A stretch of 64,000 nucleotides of DNA from Hymenobacter aquaticus (GTDB taxonomy: Bacteria; Bacteroidota; Bacteroidia; Cytophagales; Hymenobacteraceae), in contig NZ_SRLC01000001.1 in NCBI RefSeq assembly GCF_004765605.1, forward strand, positions 2,790,001 to 2,854,000. The letters are read 5' to 3'. Shown here piece after piece: positions 7,628-15,261 of this stretch; position 1 is the stretch's first letter; each line of letters opens with the position of its first letter. A program made the translations under genes and the position numbers. The notes below the pieces were generated by a model. The model saw only the letters and a list, made by a program, of their open reading frames with translations, did no database searches and was not told the DNA's origin.

Positions 7628-8329
7628 ATGGTAGTCTGTATTCTAATCAGCTTCGTGAAGGGCTTCTTTCAACTACTACAGGGTTTCTTTTCGGCGCGGG
7701 CACTTGGCCTGCTGGTCGGCTGCTGGCTGCTGCTGGCAGGCGGCGCTGCGGCGCAGGTGCGCGTCACGGGCACGGTGTCGGGGGCTAAAGACCGGCAGCC
7801 CATTCCCGGCGCGGCCATTTTCGTGCAGGGCACCAACCGTGGCACTGTGGCCAATGCCGAGGGCGACTTTGCCCTCAGCGTTGCCAATACCGACACGCTC
7901 GTGTTTCGGGCCGTGGGCTTTAAGCCCCAACGCCTGCCGCTGGGCCGCACCGGCTTGTCCCAGATTGTGGTGCAGATCTACATGCTGCGCGACAGTATTC
8001 AGCTGGGGGAAGTCCGGATTCAGGAAGGGCGCCCCGATCGGGCCGTTATCAACCGGGCGCTGCGCAACGTGCGCCGGCCCACGCCCCCGGCCAACGCCGT
8101 GCGCCGGGCCCCGCCGCCCAAGCCCCTGTTCCCGGTCGATACCATCGCCCCGCGCGACCCTATCCCGACCCTGGCCAGCCCCATCAGCCTGATTTACGAC
8201 CAGTTTTCCCGGGCCGGGCAGCAGCGGCGCAAGATGGAGGAAATTCAAGCCCAGGAAAAAGCCGCCCAGGCCGAGAAGAACCGGCAGAAATACAACCGCA
8301 ACTTCAAAGAAAACACGGGCTATGAGTAA
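7628..8329 (+). CDS. Exported carboxypeptidase-regulatory-like domain protein
   Basis: A 233-residue protein from the ATG at 7628; an upstream in-frame ATG at 7565 would add 21 residues that do not look like a signal peptide. Residues about 1-43 are a hydrophobic export signal ending LLLAGGAAAQ. Residues about 45-130 are a CarbopepD_reg_2-type beta-sandwich (VTGTVSGAKDRQPIPGAAIF, then GTVANAEGDFAL and LVFRAVGFKP), the fold found at the N terminus of SusC proteins, here without any barrel. A Pro-rich linker follows, then a Gln/Glu/Lys-rich helical tail (EEIQAQEKAAQAEKNRQK). It is probably periplasmic or surface exposed with an unknown role. The stop codon overlaps the inverted end of the element at 8328-8711. 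Confidence 0.75.
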   Translation: MVVCILISFVKGFFQLLQGFFSARALGLLVGCWLLLAGGAAAQVRVTGTVSGAKDRQPIPGAAIFVQGTNRGTVANAEGDFALSVANTDTLVFRAVGFKPQRLPLGRTGLSQIVVQIYMLRDSIQLGEVRIQEGRPDRAVINRALRNVRRPTPPANAVRRAPPPKPLFPVDTIAPRDPIPTLASPISLIYDQFSRAGQQRRKMEEIQAQEKAAQAEKNRQKYNRNFKENTGYE

Positions 8330-8417
8330 TGTGCTCAGGTGCTAATGTGAGAAATGTGCCATTGCGAGCTTGCGAAGCAATCCGTCCTCTGCGCAGTACG
8401 ACCTGACCTTTGCCCGG

Positions 8418-8452
8418 AAAGCCCTTTATTCCAGCTGGAGTAAAGGGCTTTT
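8418..8452 (+). terminator. Hairpin terminator inside the repeat unit
   Basis: AAAGCCCTTTA pairs with TAAAGGGCTTT around a self-complementary TCCAGCTGGA core. It lies 90 bp past the gene ending at 8329 and probably ends its transcript. Confidence 0.7.
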
Positions 8453-8456
8453 GCTT

Positions 8457-8541
8457 GTACCGCGAAGTTCCACTTCGCGCGTCGTTGGAGCCAGCTGAAC
8501 AACCGTCGTTCAGCGCCTCGCGAAGTGGAACTTCGCGGTAC
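8457..8541. repeat. Perfect 23-bp inverted repeat, REP-like
   Basis: Arms at 8457-8479 and 8519-8541 begin GTACCGCGAAGTTCC and are exact inverted copies. Each arm is itself partly palindromic (CGCGAAG with CTTCGCG). A smaller CTGAAC/GTTCAG pair lies in the loop. Confidence 0.85.
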
Positions 8542-8753
8542 ATGGGTCAGGGCTTTTCACTTTAGAAGGCTGAGCACATTTCAGAGGACGGATGGCCGCC
8601 GCTTGAGGCGCGGAATGGCTCATGACACATTCAGCCACATTGCTCACATTCTACCCACATTGCTCACATTAAGAATTAGCACATTCCCCCACATTAGCAC
8701 CTGAGCACATTCCTACTCACAACTTCACTTCCGGCCCCGCGTAAAGTCAGGGT

Positions 8754-9668
8754 ATGAGAATTGGATATCCCTGCGTCAATGAATCCCTGGATTGCACCTC
8801 CGGAGCCACGTTTCGGCTGGCGTCTTACTCCGCTGAGCGGGTAGAGCTGGCCGTAGCCAGCAACCTGATTTGTCTGCAGCGCATCCTGGAATACAACGTG
8901 GCCCACGAGCTGCGCTTTTTCCGGATTGGCTCCAGCATCGTGCCGTTCGGCTCCCACCCCATCAACACCTTTCCCTGGCAGGCGCGCTTCGAGCCGGAGT
9001 TTCGTGCCATCGGCAACTACGTGCGGGCGCAGGGCATGCGCATCTCCTTTCACCCCGACCAGTTTGTGGTGCTCAACTCGCCCAGCGAGGATATCGTGCA
9101 GCGCAGCATCGCCGAGCTGGTGTACCAGGGCTCGATGCTGGACTTGATGGGCCTCGACAGCACGGCCAAGCTCCAGATTCACGTGGGCGGCCTCTACGGC
9201 GACCGGGACTTGGCCATCAGCCGCTTTATTGCCACCTACCGCGAGCTGCCGACGGCCGTGCAGCGCCGGCTGGTTATCGAAAACGACGACCGGCTGTTTA
9301 GTCTGCGCGACTGCCTGCGGGTGCACGAGGCCGTGGGCATCCCGATTCTGTTCGACAACTTCCACCACGAGTGCCTCAACCACGGCGAGCCAATGGCCGA
9401 GGCGCTGCGCCTGGCCGCCGCCACCTGGCACCCCGAGCGCGACGGGGTGCTGATGATGGACTACAGCTCGCAGCAGCTGGGCGAGCGGAAAGGTAAGCAC
9501 ACCACCACGCTCGAAGAAGACCTATTCCGCGAGTTCCTGACCCATCTGCACGGCCTCGACGTCGACATCATGCTCGAAATAAAGGACAAGGAGGCCAGCG
9601 CCTGCCGCGCCGTGGGCGTGCTGCGCGAGCTGCAACTCATTGCCGCCGAAGCCGCTTCCCTGTCGTAA
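8754..9668 (+). CDS. uvsE: UV DNA damage endonuclease UvsE
   Basis: A 304-residue UvdE/UvsE-family TIM-barrel endonuclease, which nicks DNA 5' of UV photoproducts and other lesions in an alternative excision repair pathway. The start MRIGYPCVN, the ICLQRILEYN helix, RISFHPDQFVVLNSP, QIHVGGLYGDR, LVIENDD, and LFDNFHHECLN are the family blocks that carry the His, Asp and Glu metal ligands. The length agrees with bacterial UvsE (about 290-320). It appears complete. It is followed 36 bp later by a small orphan gene on the same strand. Confidence 0.95.
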   Translation: MRIGYPCVNESLDCTSGATFRLASYSAERVELAVASNLICLQRILEYNVAHELRFFRIGSSIVPFGSHPINTFPWQARFEPEFRAIGNYVRAQGMRISFHPDQFVVLNSPSEDIVQRSIAELVYQGSMLDLMGLDSTAKLQIHVGGLYGDRDLAISRFIATYRELPTAVQRRLVIENDDRLFSLRDCLRVHEAVGIPILFDNFHHECLNHGEPMAEALRLAAATWHPERDGVLMMDYSSQQLGERKGKHTTTLEEDLFREFLTHLHGLDVDIMLEIKDKEASACRAVGVLRELQLIAAEAASLS

Positions 9669-9704
9669 CACAACTCCTTTCACCCCCCTACTTCTTCCCT
9701 TTCA

Positions 9705-10061
9705 ATGGCAAACGACACACTGCCCCAGAATCATCTGGCCAATACCATACAGGCCCTGAAAAGCGGCCTTACTTCCATCCCGCTCAGCGCCGCCATGGAC
9801 AACACCGAGGCCTGGCAGCAGGAGTTTCTGCAGAGCGGCATCCCGGCCTTGCAGGACATAGCCCGCGAAATCGGCAACCTGCAGTCGTTGCTCACGGCGC
9901 CCAAGATTGACGGCCCCGCCGTAGGCCGCGCCCTGAGCTTGCTGGGCTCCCAGACTACCCAGTTTGCCTTCCAGGCCGAAGCCGGGCAGCAGGCCGACGT
10001 CCGCTCCATCGGCGACCTGCTCCTGCGCCTGGGCTCCGATTTGCAGGCCCAGCCCGCCTAA
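9705..10061 (+). CDS. Small orphan protein downstream of uvsE
   Basis: A 118-residue soluble protein with no signal peptide or membrane segment. It is predicted mainly helical, with segments such as LANTIQALKSGLTSIPL and IPALQDIAREIGNLQSLL. There are no cysteines and no obvious catalytic motif. It starts 36 bp after uvsE and ends before a strong terminator, so it probably shares the uvsE transcript. Codon use and GC content look like the neighbours, so a real gene is likely. Not recognised. Confidence 0.65.
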   Translation: MANDTLPQNHLANTIQALKSGLTSIPLSAAMDNTEAWQQEFLQSGIPALQDIAREIGNLQSLLTAPKIDGPAVGRALSLLGSQTTQFAFQAEAGQQADVRSIGDLLLRLGSDLQAQPA

Positions 10062-10087
10062 CTGCGGGGCGCCGCAGTCCGAACACG

Positions 10088-10126
10088 ACAAAGCCTGTCC
10101 GAGCATACCGGGCAGGCTTTGTTTTT
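10088..10126 (+). terminator. Rho-independent terminator after the uvsE operon
   Basis: CAAAGCCTGTCC pairs with GGCAGGCTTTG, then TTTTT. Confidence 0.85.
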
Positions 10127-10157
10127 GACGACGCGAGGTAGCAGGCCTTATGCCCCC

Positions 10158-10198
10158 GTAAAAAAAGCCCCGGCCATACTTGGTCGGGGCTTTTTTAC
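10158..10198. terminator. Bidirectional terminator before the repetitive exported protein
   Basis: GTAAAAAAAGCCCCGGCC pairs with GGTCGGGGCTTTTTTAC across a short loop. It serves the minus-strand gene ending at 10219 and backs up the plus-strand terminator at 10088. Confidence 0.85.
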
Positions 10199-10218
10199 GG
10201 AATGGCGTTAACCAGGAA

Positions 10219-10716
10219 CTACAGGCCGGGCTTGGTTTTAGCCTTGGCCTTCATGTTGTCATCCTTGGTTTTCATTTTGCCTTTTTTGTCGGCTTTCGAC
10301 TTCATCTTGCCGTTTTCCATGCTGCCTTCGCTCATGGTCGAGCCCGAAGTCGTGCTCATGGTGCCGGAAGTGGTGCCGGTGCCCATCGAGCCGTTGTCCA
10401 TGGTGCCGGAGGTCGTGCCGGTACCCATCGTGCCCGAGGTCGTGCCCGTGTTCATGGTGCCGCTAGTCGTGCCGGTATTCATCGTGCCCGACGTGGTGCC
10501 GGTGCCCATCGTGCCGGACGTGGTGCCCGTGTTCATGGTACCCGAGGTGGTACCGGTATTCATTGTGCCGCTCGTCGACGAACCGCTCGTCATTGAGCCG
10601 CTGGTCATCGAACCCGAAGTGCTAGTGCCGGAAGTAGTGGTGCCGGTAGTGGTTTGGGCCGAAGCCGAAGTGATACCAGCAGCGAGAAGGGCGGCGAAAG
10701 CAAAAGCAGTTTTCAT
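10219..10716 (-). CDS. Exported repetitive Thr/Ser/Gly/Met protein with Lys-rich tail
   Basis: A 165-residue protein with a clear signal peptide (MKTAFAFAALLAAGITSASA). The mature part is made of a nine-residue repeat TTSGTM(N/G)TG, about seven near-perfect copies encoded by a 27-bp tandem repeat, preceded by shorter SGSMTSG variants. The last 35 residues switch to a Lys/Met/Asp-rich basic tail (KADKKGKMKTKDDNMK). The composition suggests a flexible, possibly glycosylated spacer with a polybasic end. The tail resembles that of the lipoprotein at 6746-7399. No family recognised. Repeat number is likely to vary between strains. Confidence 0.75.
   Translation of the reverse strand: MKTAFAFAALLAAGITSASAQTTTGTTTSGTSTSGSMTSGSMTSGSSTSGTMNTGTTSGTMNTGTTSGTMGTGTTSGTMNTGTTSGTMNTGTTSGTMGTGTTSGTMDNGSMGTGTTSGTMSTTSGSTMSEGSMENGKMKSKADKKGKMKTKDDNMKAKAKTKPGL
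10250..10640. repeat. 27-bp coding tandem repeat
   Basis: About seven copies of a 27-bp unit, plus degenerate flanking copies, encode the TTSGTM(N/G)TG repeats of the exported protein. The opposite strand is also open here and reads VVPVP(I/F) repeats, a by-product of the repeat. Confidence 0.8.
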
Positions 10717-10905
10717 AGGAAGAGTTTTTGGATGTAGAAAGGATTTTACCGCCGGTGGGACTGACGCGGTAGAGCCTCTTACGCAGAAACGTGCTCCGTG
10801 TTGAAAAATACCGCTTCCTAAACGCCTGACCCATTTAGTCTAAGAGGCTTACCGGGCGGTAAACAGCCGCTTTCTCTCTACGAAACTACCTTTTCGGGCG
10901 GCAGC

Positions 10906-11958
10906 TTATTTCTCCCGCACCCCGAAGCGGTAAACGGTAATAGAGTGCAGCGTGTCGCCGGGCTGCAGAATGGTGCTGGGAAACTTCGGCTGGTTGGGCG
11001 AGTCGGGAAAGTGCTGGGTTTCCAGACAGAAGCCCGCGTGCTTGCCGTAGACCCGGCCGCCCTTGCCCGTGAGCGTGCCGTCCAGGAAGTTGCCGGTGTA
11101 GAACTGGATGCCCGGCTCGGTGGTCAGGACCTCCAAGGTGCGGCCCGAGGTCGGCTCGTAGACCGTGGCGGCTGGGTGCAGCTCCGCCCCGGGCTGGTTC
11201 AGCACCCAATTGTGGTCGTAGCCGCCGGGCACCTCTCCGATTCGCTCGCCAATGGCGTGGGCCGTGGCGAAGTCAAAGGGCGTACCCTTCACAGACCGTA
11301 GCTCCCCGGTCGGAATCAGGGTGTTGTCGACCACCGTGTAGCGGTCGGCCGGCAGCGTGACCTGGTGGGCCAGCACATCCGGGCCCGCGCCCAGGTTGAA
11401 GTAGCTGTGGTTGGTCAGGTTCACCGGCGTGGCTTTATCCGTCGTGGCCGTATAGTCGAGGCGCAAGGCGTCGTCCTGGGTCAGCGTGTAGACCACCGTG
11501 ACAGTCAACGTGCCGGGGTAGCCTTCTTCCCCGTTTTTACTCACATAGCGCAAGGTCAGGGTCTGGCCGTCGGCACTGCGGCCGGGCTCGGCCTGCCAGA
11601 CGACCTTGTCGAAGCCCTGCCGGCCGCCGTGCAGGTGGTTGGGCCCGTTGTTTTTGGCCAGCGAGTAGGTTTTCCCATTCAGGGTGAACTGCCCGGCCTT
11701 GATGCGGTTGCCGTAGCGCCCGATCAGGGCCCCGAAATACGGGCCGGCTTGCTGGTATTCGGGGCTCTGGTAGCCGCTCACGTTGTCGAAGCCCAGCACG
11801 ACGTCGCCCAGCTGCCCGGCTTTGTCGGGCACCAAGAGGCTGGTGAGCGTGCCGCCGTAGTTGGTGATGCGCGCTTGCAGCCCGTGGGCGTTGGTTAGGG
11901 TATAGAGCTGTACTTCGGTGCCGTCGTGGGTGTGGCCGAAGGAGGTGGGCGTAGACAT
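10906..11958 (-). CDS. galM: Aldose 1-epimerase (galactose mutarotase)
   Basis: A 350-residue galactose mutarotase, which interconverts alpha and beta anomers of hexoses. The fold markers are NYGGTLTSLLVPD at the N terminus, NRIKAGQFTLNGK, HLHGGRQGFDKVVW, and the catalytic His in VNLTNHSYFNLG. The catalytic Glu is in GFCLETQHFPDSPNQP near the C terminus. The length is the family norm. The ATG at 11958 is chosen because the ten upstream codons in the same frame are not conserved-looking. There is no signal peptide, so it is cytoplasmic. It follows the DUF294 gene by 83 bp on the same strand. Confidence 0.95.
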   Translation of the reverse strand: MSTPTSFGHTHDGTEVQLYTLTNAHGLQARITNYGGTLTSLLVPDKAGQLGDVVLGFDNVSGYQSPEYQQAGPYFGALIGRYGNRIKAGQFTLNGKTYSLAKNNGPNHLHGGRQGFDKVVWQAEPGRSADGQTLTLRYVSKNGEEGYPGTLTVTVVYTLTQDDALRLDYTATTDKATPVNLTNHSYFNLGAGPDVLAHQVTLPADRYTVVDNTLIPTGELRSVKGTPFDFATAHAIGERIGEVPGGYDHNWVLNQPGAELHPAATVYEPTSGRTLEVLTTEPGIQFYTGNFLDGTLTGKGGRVYGKHAGFCLETQHFPDSPNQPKFPSTILQPGDTLHSITVYRFGVREK

Positions 11959-12041
11959 GGCAGGTAGATTTCGGGGAAACGGGGGCACGGTGCCGAGGGC
12001 ATGTACGGCCCCGGGGCATCTGGGGGTGACGCAAGAGCGTC

Positions 12042-13952
12042 CTACAGCGTTTTGGCGAAGCCGACTTTGATCTTGAGCTGGAAGTCGCCGATAACCTTGA
12101 AGATTTCCTTCAAACTGACTTCCTCCACCCGGGTCAGCGTCTTGGGGTCGAGGTAGTTGTCGGGGCGGCGTTTGTCGCTGATGATCTGCACGGCCTGCTT
12201 CTTGAGGCGCATGCCCATCAGGTAGTAGTACGACTGCAGCAGCTCGTGGTACTCTTTGTCGCTAAACACGCCCTGCTCCTTGAGGGCCGCCAGCCGCTCG
12301 CCGGTGTTGGTCAGAAAGATGCGGTGCTTCAGGGCGTAGATGCGGGCCAGGTCCACGATGGGCGTCATGGTCTTTTTCAGGTTGAACACCTGCTGGGAGC
12401 CCACCGTGAAGGTGCGGATGTTGCGGAAAAACGTGAGCGGGGGCTCAAACTGCAGGGCATTGATGGCCATGTAGTAGAAAAACCGGTCGTGGGGCACTTG
12501 CAGCTGCTCGCTCAGAAACTGCTGCAACTCCTGCATGATGGTGGCGTCGCCGTAGAGGTAGCGGCAGTCGAAGAAGGCCGCGAACTGCATCACCGCCTCG
12601 GGGTTCGACTCGCTGATCCACTCGGTGTAGTTGCGCTTCCAGTGCGAAAGGGAGTGGGTCCACTTGGGGTTTTTGGCCATGAAGCCCCCCTCGCAGAAGC
12701 TGAAGCCAATGGCGTTGAGCTGGTCGGAGACGTGCTCGGCAAACTGCTTGAAATAGGCCCGCACGGCCTCGCGCTGCTCGTTGGCCTTGTCCTCGTAGAT
12801 AATGGCGTTGTCCTGGTCAGTGAGCAGGGTTTGCTCCTTGCGGCCTTCGCTGCCCAGCACCATAAACACGAACCTAGCCGGCGGCGGCCCCATTTCCTGA
12901 ATCACGCCCTCAATGACTTTCAGGGCAATGGTGTCGGAAATGCTGGTGATGAGCTGGTTCACGATTTCGGGCTTCACGCCGCGGTCCAGCAGTTGGTACA
13001 CCATGTCGGGCACCTGCTCCCAGCGCCGCCGCAGCTCCGGGCCCGACACGGCCTGCTTCACGGCCTGAATAAACATGAACGGCGACTGGGCCTGCTCGGT
13101 GAGCAGCTTGTTGCGGCTCACGAAGCCCACGTAGCCGGCCCCATCGGCGGCGCGCACGAGCAGGTAGCGGGTCTTGGTCTGGAACATGAGCAGCGTGGCC
13201 TCATACACGTAGGCCTGGGCGCTGATGCTGACCACCGGCGCATCCATAATGGTGCTGACCGGCTGGCGGGCGTCGAGCAGGCCGGCCACCACTTTGTCGC
13301 GCAGGGTAATATCGGTGACGTAGCCCGTGATGGTGCCGGCGGCGTCGGTGACGAAGTAGCAGCTGGTGCGGGCCTCGGCCATGCGGCGGGCCACCTCCCG
13401 GATGGGCGTGGTGCCGGGGCAGGCCACGATGTCGCGCAGCTCCACGGCTTCGAGGCGGCGCGAGTAGAGCTGGTCGGAGGCCAGGTAGTTCTGGGCCGCG
13501 CTGCCCTGGTTGAGCTTCACGAAGTGGGCGTACTCGTCGTCGAGCATGCGCTGGCCGTACTTGGTGGTGAAGTACTGGAAAAACCCGTCGTAGGCCTGGC
13601 ACAGGGCCCGGAAGTCGCGGCGGTGCAGGAAGTAGACGCGCGTGCCCTTGCGGGCCAGTACCGTGCGCAACGAGCGTTTCTTATTGAGCAGCACCGAGAT
13701 GCCGCCGTAGCAGCAGCCCGGCCCGCAGTGTTCCACCAGGCGCTTGTGCTGCTGGCTGTCGTAGAAAAACGTTTCGTACCCGCCCTCCACCACGATGTCG
13801 AGGCCGCGCAGCTTGCTCACGTCCTGCATGTATATAATGGCCTCGCGCGGGTGGGTTACTTCTTCCAGCAGATCGGCAATTTCGCGCAGCACGTCTTCGG
13901 GCAGCACGTCGAAAGGCTTCACGGTGCGCAGAAACTCTATCCGGTCGGTCAT
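12042..13952 (-). CDS. DUF294 nucleotidyltransferase with cyclic-nucleotide-binding-like and CBS domains
   Basis: A 636-residue cytoplasmic signalling-type protein. Domains: a cyclic-nucleotide-binding-like beta barrel at about 5-130 (starting FLRTVKPFDVLPEDVL), a pair of CBS domains at about 165-290 (TTPIREVARRMAEA, STIMDAPVVSIS), a DUF294 nucleotidyltransferase core at about 345-450 with GSEGRKEQTLLTDQDNAI, and the DUF294_C helical domain to the end. The G-S and DxD pattern of the transferase is intact. The family is related to GlnD-type uridylyltransferases; substrates are unknown. It starts 2 bp after the stop of the exonuclease gene, so the two are translationally linked. Confidence 0.9.
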   Translation of the reverse strand: MTDRIEFLRTVKPFDVLPEDVLREIADLLEEVTHPREAIIYMQDVSKLRGLDIVVEGGYETFFYDSQQHKRLVEHCGPGCCYGGISVLLNKKRSLRTVLARKGTRVYFLHRRDFRALCQAYDGFFQYFTTKYGQRMLDDEYAHFVKLNQGSAAQNYLASDQLYSRRLEAVELRDIVACPGTTPIREVARRMAEARTSCYFVTDAAGTITGYVTDITLRDKVVAGLLDARQPVSTIMDAPVVSISAQAYVYEATLLMFQTKTRYLLVRAADGAGYVGFVSRNKLLTEQAQSPFMFIQAVKQAVSGPELRRRWEQVPDMVYQLLDRGVKPEIVNQLITSISDTIALKVIEGVIQEMGPPPARFVFMVLGSEGRKEQTLLTDQDNAIIYEDKANEQREAVRAYFKQFAEHVSDQLNAIGFSFCEGGFMAKNPKWTHSLSHWKRNYTEWISESNPEAVMQFAAFFDCRYLYGDATIMQELQQFLSEQLQVPHDRFFYYMAINALQFEPPLTFFRNIRTFTVGSQQVFNLKKTMTPIVDLARIYALKHRIFLTNTGERLAALKEQGVFSDKEYHELLQSYYYLMGMRLKKQAVQIISDKRRPDNYLDPKTLTRVEEVSLKEIFKVIGDFQLKIKVGFAKTL

Positions 13953-13954
13953 AG

Positions 13955-14668
13955 TCAGAGCAGTAAGAAGTAGGCGGCCAGCAAGACCAGCAGCAGCAGA
14001 ATCAGTGCGGCAAGTATACGGGCAGCCGGTGGCCCGGGCTTTTCCGGCGGCCGGCGCGGGGGCGTTTGAGCGGTCAGGGTTTGCTCGGTGATGTCGCCGT
14101 TGCGCCAGAGCTCAAAAAAGCAGCGGGCCGTGGCCTGGGCATCTACCAGCGCGTCGTGCTGCCGCCGCAGGGGCTCCCGGAACAGCCGCTCGTACAGCTC
14201 GCCCAGGCGCAAGAAGCGCTGCGGACCGGCCTGCACAAACCGGCTGGTGGTGAGCATGGTGCAGAAGGTGGGCAGCGCCTCCAGCGGGTTGTCCAGGCCG
14301 GCGCGGTAAAAGCCCACGCCCAGCATGTGGAAGTCGAGCTGCATGAAGTGGGCCACCACCAGGGGCTCGTAGCGGAGCAAATCCTGGTAGAGGCGGCGCA
14401 GCACCGCGTGCCGGGGCTGGCCGTGCTCCTGCAAGAACTCCCGGGTCAGGCCGTGCACGCTCACCGAGGCGGGGCTCAGGTCGTAGTCGCTGGGCAGGAT
14501 GTAGTGGTTTTCGGCCTTGAGCTGCTGCCCGTCGCGGGAGCACACCACCCAGGCCAGCTGGGCAATGTGGGGCCAGTTGCCCAGCACCGAGTACGGCTGC
14601 GACCAGTCCTGCGGAATGCCGGAGGTTTCGGTATCGACGAACAGCACGTACTCTCTCACGGCGGGCAA
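13955..14668 (-). CDS. DEDDh 3'-5' exonuclease with C-terminal membrane helix
   Basis: A 237-residue exonuclease of the DnaQ/RNase T fold. Motif ExoI is FVDTETSG near residue 9, ExoII lies around VVAHFMQLDFHMLG, and ExoIII is HDALVDAQAT, which makes it a DEDDh enzyme. After a Pro/Arg-rich linker (PPRRPPEKPGPP) the last 22 residues are a continuous hydrophobic helix, so the nuclease is probably tail-anchored in the inner membrane with the catalytic domain in the cytoplasm. Pairing with a CBS/DUF294 protein is seen in other bacteria. The partner starts 2 bp downstream. Confidence 0.88.
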   Translation of the reverse strand: MPAVREYVLFVDTETSGIPQDWSQPYSVLGNWPHIAQLAWVVCSRDGQQLKAENHYILPSDYDLSPASVSVHGLTREFLQEHGQPRHAVLRRLYQDLLRYEPLVVAHFMQLDFHMLGVGFYRAGLDNPLEALPTFCTMLTTSRFVQAGPQRFLRLGELYERLFREPLRRQHDALVDAQATARCFFELWRNGDITEQTLTAQTPPRRPPEKPGPPAARILAALILLLLVLLAAYFLLL

Positions 14669-14677
14669 ACGGATTTT

Positions 14678-15011
14678 TTACTGGACCACGGGACGGATGT
14701 GGCCCTGCTTATCGAACTCGACGGGCACCACGGCGGCTTGCTTCCGCACGGGCGCGTCGTCGTCGTTGCCAAACAGCGTGCTCCACCACTGGCCTCTTAC
14801 GTCCTGAAAAAAGACGTCATGGCCCGCGTAGGGCACCGATACGTAGCATGGCTCGTAGGGCCCAGCAGCGTCCGGGACTCGGCCGTCATGCAGTGGTAGC
14901 GCTCATAATAGCGCTCGGCGCAAGATAGATAATAGCGTCCATTGGCCTTCAACAAATACGCGCCCTCGAAGCCGACGTGGTTGAGCTCGGAGGCCTTGCA
15001 AGGCCGGTTGG
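14678..15011 (-). pseudogene. Decayed C-terminal part of a GH43-type glycoside hydrolase
   Basis: The minus strand reads ELNHVGFEGAYLLKANGRYY, LSCAERYYERYHCMTAES and LLGPTS in one frame. After a frameshift near 14863 it continues in another frame as CYVSVPYAGHDVFFQD, QWWSTLFGNDDDAPVRKQ and VVPVEFDKQGHIRPVVQ before a TAA at 14678-14680. Joined, this is a typical C-terminal third of a GH43-like enzyme. The 5' part is missing: homology stops near 15011 at a GGT microsatellite. It is not similar in detail to the intact GH43 gene at 61841-63478. Family assignment is by motif recognition; the frameshift is directly visible. Confidence 0.75.
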
Positions 15012-15205
15012 GGATGGTGGTGGTGGTGGTGGTGCTTTTGTCTGGACGTTATGACAAGGAACGGCAGGCGGCGGCGCAGCCGAAGCACCTCGCGGGCTGT
15101 CGTTGAACCCCTCCCCAACCCCTCCCCTCCGGGAGAGGGGCTTAGATTAGCATTGCAATGATTTGTACCAAGAGCATAATCCCAGGGCGTGGTGGTGGTG
15201 GTAGA
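15010..15205. repeat. GGT microsatellites and repeat debris between two pseudogenes
   Basis: Runs of GGT occur at about 15014-15033 and again at about 15190-15203. Between them lie a half copy of palindrome family A (CGAAGCACCTCGCGGGCTG, ending near 15106) and a C-rich block at about 15106-15145 resembling the ends of the 4273-4474 element (CCCCTCCCC with GGGAGAGGGG). This is the junction where the two neighbouring genes lost their 5' parts. Confidence 0.6.
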
Positions 15206-15261
15206 ATACTTCAACGGGGCCACCCGCCGCACCGCGTACCCGAAGGGCGGGAAGCGTATGC

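Larger units (their letters stand above)
8328..8711. mobile_element. 384-bp unit with perfect 22-bp inverted ends and nested palindromes
   Basis: The outer ends, 8328-8349 and 8690-8711, are perfect inverted copies beginning AATGTGCTCAGGTGC. Inside them come, on the left, a block ending ATCCGTCCTCTG (about 8360-8393) and on the right its inverted counterpart starting CAGAGGACGGAT (about 8582-8593). Further inside are a terminator hairpin (8418-8452) and a perfect 23-bp inverted pair at 8457-8479 and 8519-8541. Many AATGTG repeats fill 8629-8700. There is no open reading frame. The structure looks like a composite of REP-type or MITE-type insertions between a gene end and uvsE. Confidence 0.65.

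Noticed and set aside
10202-10804. Plus-strand VVPVP-repeat protein opposite the repetitive exported protein
   Set aside because: The repeats are forced by the 27-bp minisatellite on the other strand, which has a proper signal peptide and terminator; kept only as a note under findings.
12246-13973. 575-codon plus-strand frame antisense to the DUF294 gene
   Set aside because: Shadow composition (Ala/Gly/His-rich) and full overlap with a convincing multidomain protein.
14903-15232. Minus-strand frame with a poly-His stretch
   Set aside because: The His run is a translated GGT microsatellite joining REP debris to an out-of-frame piece of the GH43 remnant.
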